NCBI RefSeq assembly: GCF_002399615.1 | Contig: NZ_DHDZ01000007.1 | Coordinates: 1 to 7,380 of the forward strand | Source of the DNA: Pedobacter sp. UBA4863 | GTDB taxonomy: Bacteria; Bacteroidota; Bacteroidia; Sphingobacteriales; Sphingobacteriaceae | Direction of reading: 5' to 3' | DNA length: 7,380 nt | Shown: in pieces, positions 5,888-7,380 of the stretch | How positions within the stretch are numbered: the stretch's first letter is position 1 | Layout of the letters: each line of letters starts with the position of its first letter | Notes under the pieces: generated by a model | Database searches by the model: none | What the model was told of the DNA's origin: nothing | Seen by the model: only the letters and a program-made list of their open reading frames with translations | Translations under genes and position numbers: made by a program

Positions 5888-6057
5888 GAAAAGCGGGACT
5901 GAATTAGCCGAAGAACTAGTATTTTTGCTTTCCAAAAGCAATAACATCTACTGATAATCATCATCCACTTTTGAAATAATTAACAAAATTCAAAAATAAT
6001 TAGAAAGGCTTGCAACCTTTGGGTACGATTGTGCATCTACCCTATACAAGCAAACAA
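5888..6057. other. Gene-free upstream region of the sigma factor
   Basis: This is AT-rich non-coding sequence between the inverted repeat and the sigma start. It contains a short near-palindrome, aaagg (6004-6008) and ccttt (6016-6020) around ttgcaa, that overlaps the candidate ECF promoter. It also contains one minus-strand TAnnTTTG match (5991-5998), which has no gene to serve and is probably chance. A TTG at 6010-6012 opens the sigma frame early, but I prefer the ATG at 6058. Confidence 0.5.
6014..6037 (+). promoter_or_regulatory. Candidate ECF-type (self-activated) promoter of the sigma factor gene
   Basis: AACC at 6014-6017 is followed after exactly 16 nt by CATC at 6034-6037. ECF promoters typically pair an AAC-containing -35 with a CGTC-like -10 at this distance, and the second element here differs by one base. 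Transcription would start near 6044, about 14 nt before the ATG at 6058. The gcaaccttt context around the -35 resembles what I recall upstream of other Bacteroidota ECF genes. This is pattern matching only. Confidence 0.35.
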
Positions 6058-6627
6058 ATGAAGGTGGCAAAAACATATACATTAAATGAACTGATGGAAG
6101 GCTGTAAGGCCGGCAACAGGCAGATGCAGGAAATGCTGTACAGGCAAACGGCATCGAAAATGTTGGCGGTTTGTATGCGATATGCCAAAGATAGAATGGA
6201 GGCCGAAGATGTATTGCAGATGGGTTATGTAAAGATTTTTCAGAAGGTGAAAGAGTTTAAGGGCGAAGGTTCTTTTGAAGGATGGATACGCCGCATTATG
6301 GTTAATACTGCTATTGAAAGCTATAGAAAAAACCTGCGTAATTTAAGCGTAGTGCCTATTGAGGAAGCGCATGAACAACCATCTACAGGTTTTGATTTTA
6401 GCCGTTTGGGTATGCAGGATTTGATGAAAGTAATACAAAAATTGGCCGACGGTTATAGAATGGTGTTCAATATGTACGCCATTGAGGGATATTCGCACAA
6501 AGAAATTGCCGAAACGTTAGGAATTACAGAAGGAGCGAGCAAATCGCAACTTTCTAGGGCAAGAGCTATTTTACAACAAGAAATTTTAAAATTGGAGGGC
6601 TTTGGTTATGCAACACATGCCGGATAA
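6058..6627 (+). CDS. RNA polymerase ECF-type sigma factor
   Basis: Alternative sigma factor of 189 aa with the two-domain ECF layout, redirecting RNA polymerase to a small regulon. Region 2 spans about 25-92. It includes RYAKDRMEAEDVLQMGYVKIFQ (41-62, core-binding and -10 helix) and FEGWIRRIMVNTAIESYRK (73-91). Region 4 spans about 118-175, with LADGYRMVFNMYAIEGYSHKEIAETLGITEGASKSQLSRAR forming the -35-recognising helix-turn-helix. A variable linker (95-117) joins them, and no extra C-terminal domain is present. The length is typical. The frame opens at a TTG at 6010, but the ATG at 6058 begins the family-like MKVAKTYTLNELMEGCKAGN and lies just after a candidate promoter. Its 3' end overlaps the next gene by 20 nt. 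No FecR or SusC/TonB receptor genes follow, so it is not the usual nutrient-uptake type. Confidence 0.93.
   Translation: MKVAKTYTLNELMEGCKAGNRQMQEMLYRQTASKMLAVCMRYAKDRMEAEDVLQMGYVKIFQKVKEFKGEGSFEGWIRRIMVNTAIESYRKNLRNLSVVPIEEAHEQPSTGFDFSRLGMQDLMKVIQKLADGYRMVFNMYAIEGYSHKEIAETLGITEGASKSQLSRARAILQQEILKLEGFGYATHAG
6594..6598 (+). promoter_or_regulatory. Shine-Dalgarno-like GGAGG deciding the start of the sigma partner gene
   Basis: GGAGG lies inside the 3' end of the sigma gene. It is 9 nt before the ATG at 6608, a good spacing, and 18 nt before the alternative ATG at 6617, too far. Such sites are rare in this window and weakly used in the phylum, so it favours 6608 without proving it. Confidence 0.4.
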
Positions 6628-7363
6628 AGATTTTGATAAGCTGTTTAAAGACAGTTTTATGGATGCAGAAATTGAACCATCTGCAGATTTATGGGGCAAT
6701 ATTGCCGAGCAATTGGAACCTAAGAAAAAACGTTCGTTTCCTGTTTTATGGATGGCAGCGGCTAGCGTAACAGTGGTAGCTTCGGTAATGTTGCTTACGC
6801 AAAATAACGAAAAGGTTTACCTACATAGCTCGGCAGAAAATGCTTTAACAAACACTACCGATGAGGTGTATAGCCTGCCTGTGGCTACTGCCAGCGAAAT
6901 AACAGCTACCCGTGCAGCAGTATTGCCAGAGCATAAAGTTATTACTCGTACGCTGCTAAAAAGAGAGCTTGTAGAAGTAAGTGATGTACCTATTGAAGAC
7001 GCTCCAAAAAATAATTTTATCGCGATGCAACCATCTGAAAAGAATGAGCATCTACTTATTAAGAAAGCCGAAGTAAAACCTTTAGATATTGTTTCTCAAG
7101 AAACTGTAGTGGAGCATAACGAAGCTAGGATGATTGCCCAAGTGGATACGAAAACAGCAACAGTTGACGATATAGTTACAACAGATGAAACTAGCGACAA
7201 CAAAAAAGGCATACGTAATGTAGGAGATTTAGTTAATTACGTGGTAGATAAGGTAGATAAGAGAGATAAAAAAATTATCAAGTTTGATACTGACGATGAT
7301 GATAACTCGTCGATAATAGGACTAAACATTGGTTTTTTGAAACTGAATAAGAAAAATAAATAA
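6608..7363 (+). CDS. Single-pass membrane protein, probable anti-sigma factor for the upstream ECF sigma
   Basis: Protein of 251 aa. A short cytoplasmic part (1-43) contains FDKLFKDSFMDAEIEPSADLWGNIAEQLE, the DxxF...P...W..I...L pattern common at the start of Bacteroidota sigma-partner proteins. A basic KKKR (39-42) and one membrane helix (about 44-63) follow, so the N terminus should face the cytoplasm. About 185 residues would be periplasmic, polar and mostly low in recognisable motifs. They end in VGDLVNYVVDKVDK (205-218), an acidic run DTDDDD (227-232) and GLNIGFLKL. There is no cysteine at all, so it is not a zinc-binding (ZAS) anti-sigma. It overlaps the sigma gene by 20 nt, or 11 nt if translation starts at the ATG at 6617. 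The anti-sigma role is inferred from pairing and topology. Confidence 0.72.
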   Translation: MQHMPDKDFDKLFKDSFMDAEIEPSADLWGNIAEQLEPKKKRSFPVLWMAAASVTVVASVMLLTQNNEKVYLHSSAENALTNTTDEVYSLPVATASEITATRAAVLPEHKVITRTLLKRELVEVSDVPIEDAPKNNFIAMQPSEKNEHLLIKKAEVKPLDIVSQETVVEHNEARMIAQVDTKTATVDDIVTTDETSDNKKGIRNVGDLVNYVVDKVDKRDKKIIKFDTDDDDNSSIIGLNIGFLKLNKKNK

Positions 7364-7380
7364 GAGCAGGATTTTAGGAT

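Noticed and set aside
5991..5998. Minus-strand TATTTTTG as a promoter
   Set aside because: It is about 340 nt from the nearest minus-strand gene, with a long hairpin in between and no upstream TTG. A chance match is likely in AT-rich DNA.
6010..6057. TTG start extending the sigma factor by 16 residues
   Set aside because: The extension would overlap the candidate promoter, and the ATG at 6058 fits the family's N terminus.
1..7380. tRNA or rRNA genes, CRISPR array, insertion sequence with transposase, toxin-antitoxin pair or defence genes
   Set aside because: I looked for cloverleaf arms, regularly spaced repeats with spacers, transposase motifs and small paired ORFs, and saw none. Genes are ordinary core functions apart from the items reported.

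Overview
The window looks like a chromosomal segment from a Bacteroidota genome, most likely Sphingobacteriaceae (Pedobacter-like). Four things point there: the gene order parA-parB-DUF5683-dapB-lepB; Bacteroidota-type promoter elements (TAnnTTTG) in place of classical -35/-10 boxes; AT-rich leaders with little Shine-Dalgarno signal; and protein families typical of the phylum, such as DUF5683, the long LepB, and an ECF sigma factor paired with a zinc-free membrane partner. The assignment rests on recognising sequence, not on a search.

Layout. Positions 1-116 are non-coding, with short degenerate repeats. A minus-strand NADPH-dependent FMN reductase-like gene (117-638) diverges from the plus-strand core operon across a 177-bp promoter region. 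The core operon runs from 816 to 5192. It holds parA (Soj-type ATPase), parB (CTP-dependent clamp), a secreted or membrane DUF5683 protein overlapping the parB stop by 1 nt, dapB (lysine and meso-DAP synthesis) and lepB (signal peptidase I). It ends at a strong hairpin (5242-5275) whose T- and A-tracts allow it to serve both strands. It is shared with a convergent small DoxX-family membrane protein (5280-5651, minus). The DoxX promoter carries a perfect 9-2-9 palindrome over its predicted -7 element. Next comes a gene-free stretch with an imperfect long inverted repeat (5770-5887) that resembles a dispersed Bacteroidota intergenic element. The window closes with an ECF sigma factor (6058-6627) overlapping a single-pass membrane protein, probably its anti-sigma factor (6608-7363).

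How the genes fit together. ParA and ParB segregate the chromosome origin. DapB feeds meso-diaminopimelate to peptidoglycan. LepB processes exported proteins, presumably including the DUF5683 protein, which has a signal peptide. The operon therefore couples replication and segregation with envelope growth. The sigma/anti-sigma pair is a separate signalling unit with a possible self-activated promoter.

Most of the window is conserved core genome. I see no phage, CRISPR, toxin-antitoxin or defence locus. The parts worth a second look are the DoxX operator, the inverted-repeat element, the uncharacterised DUF5683 protein inside the segregation operon, and the zinc-free sigma partner.
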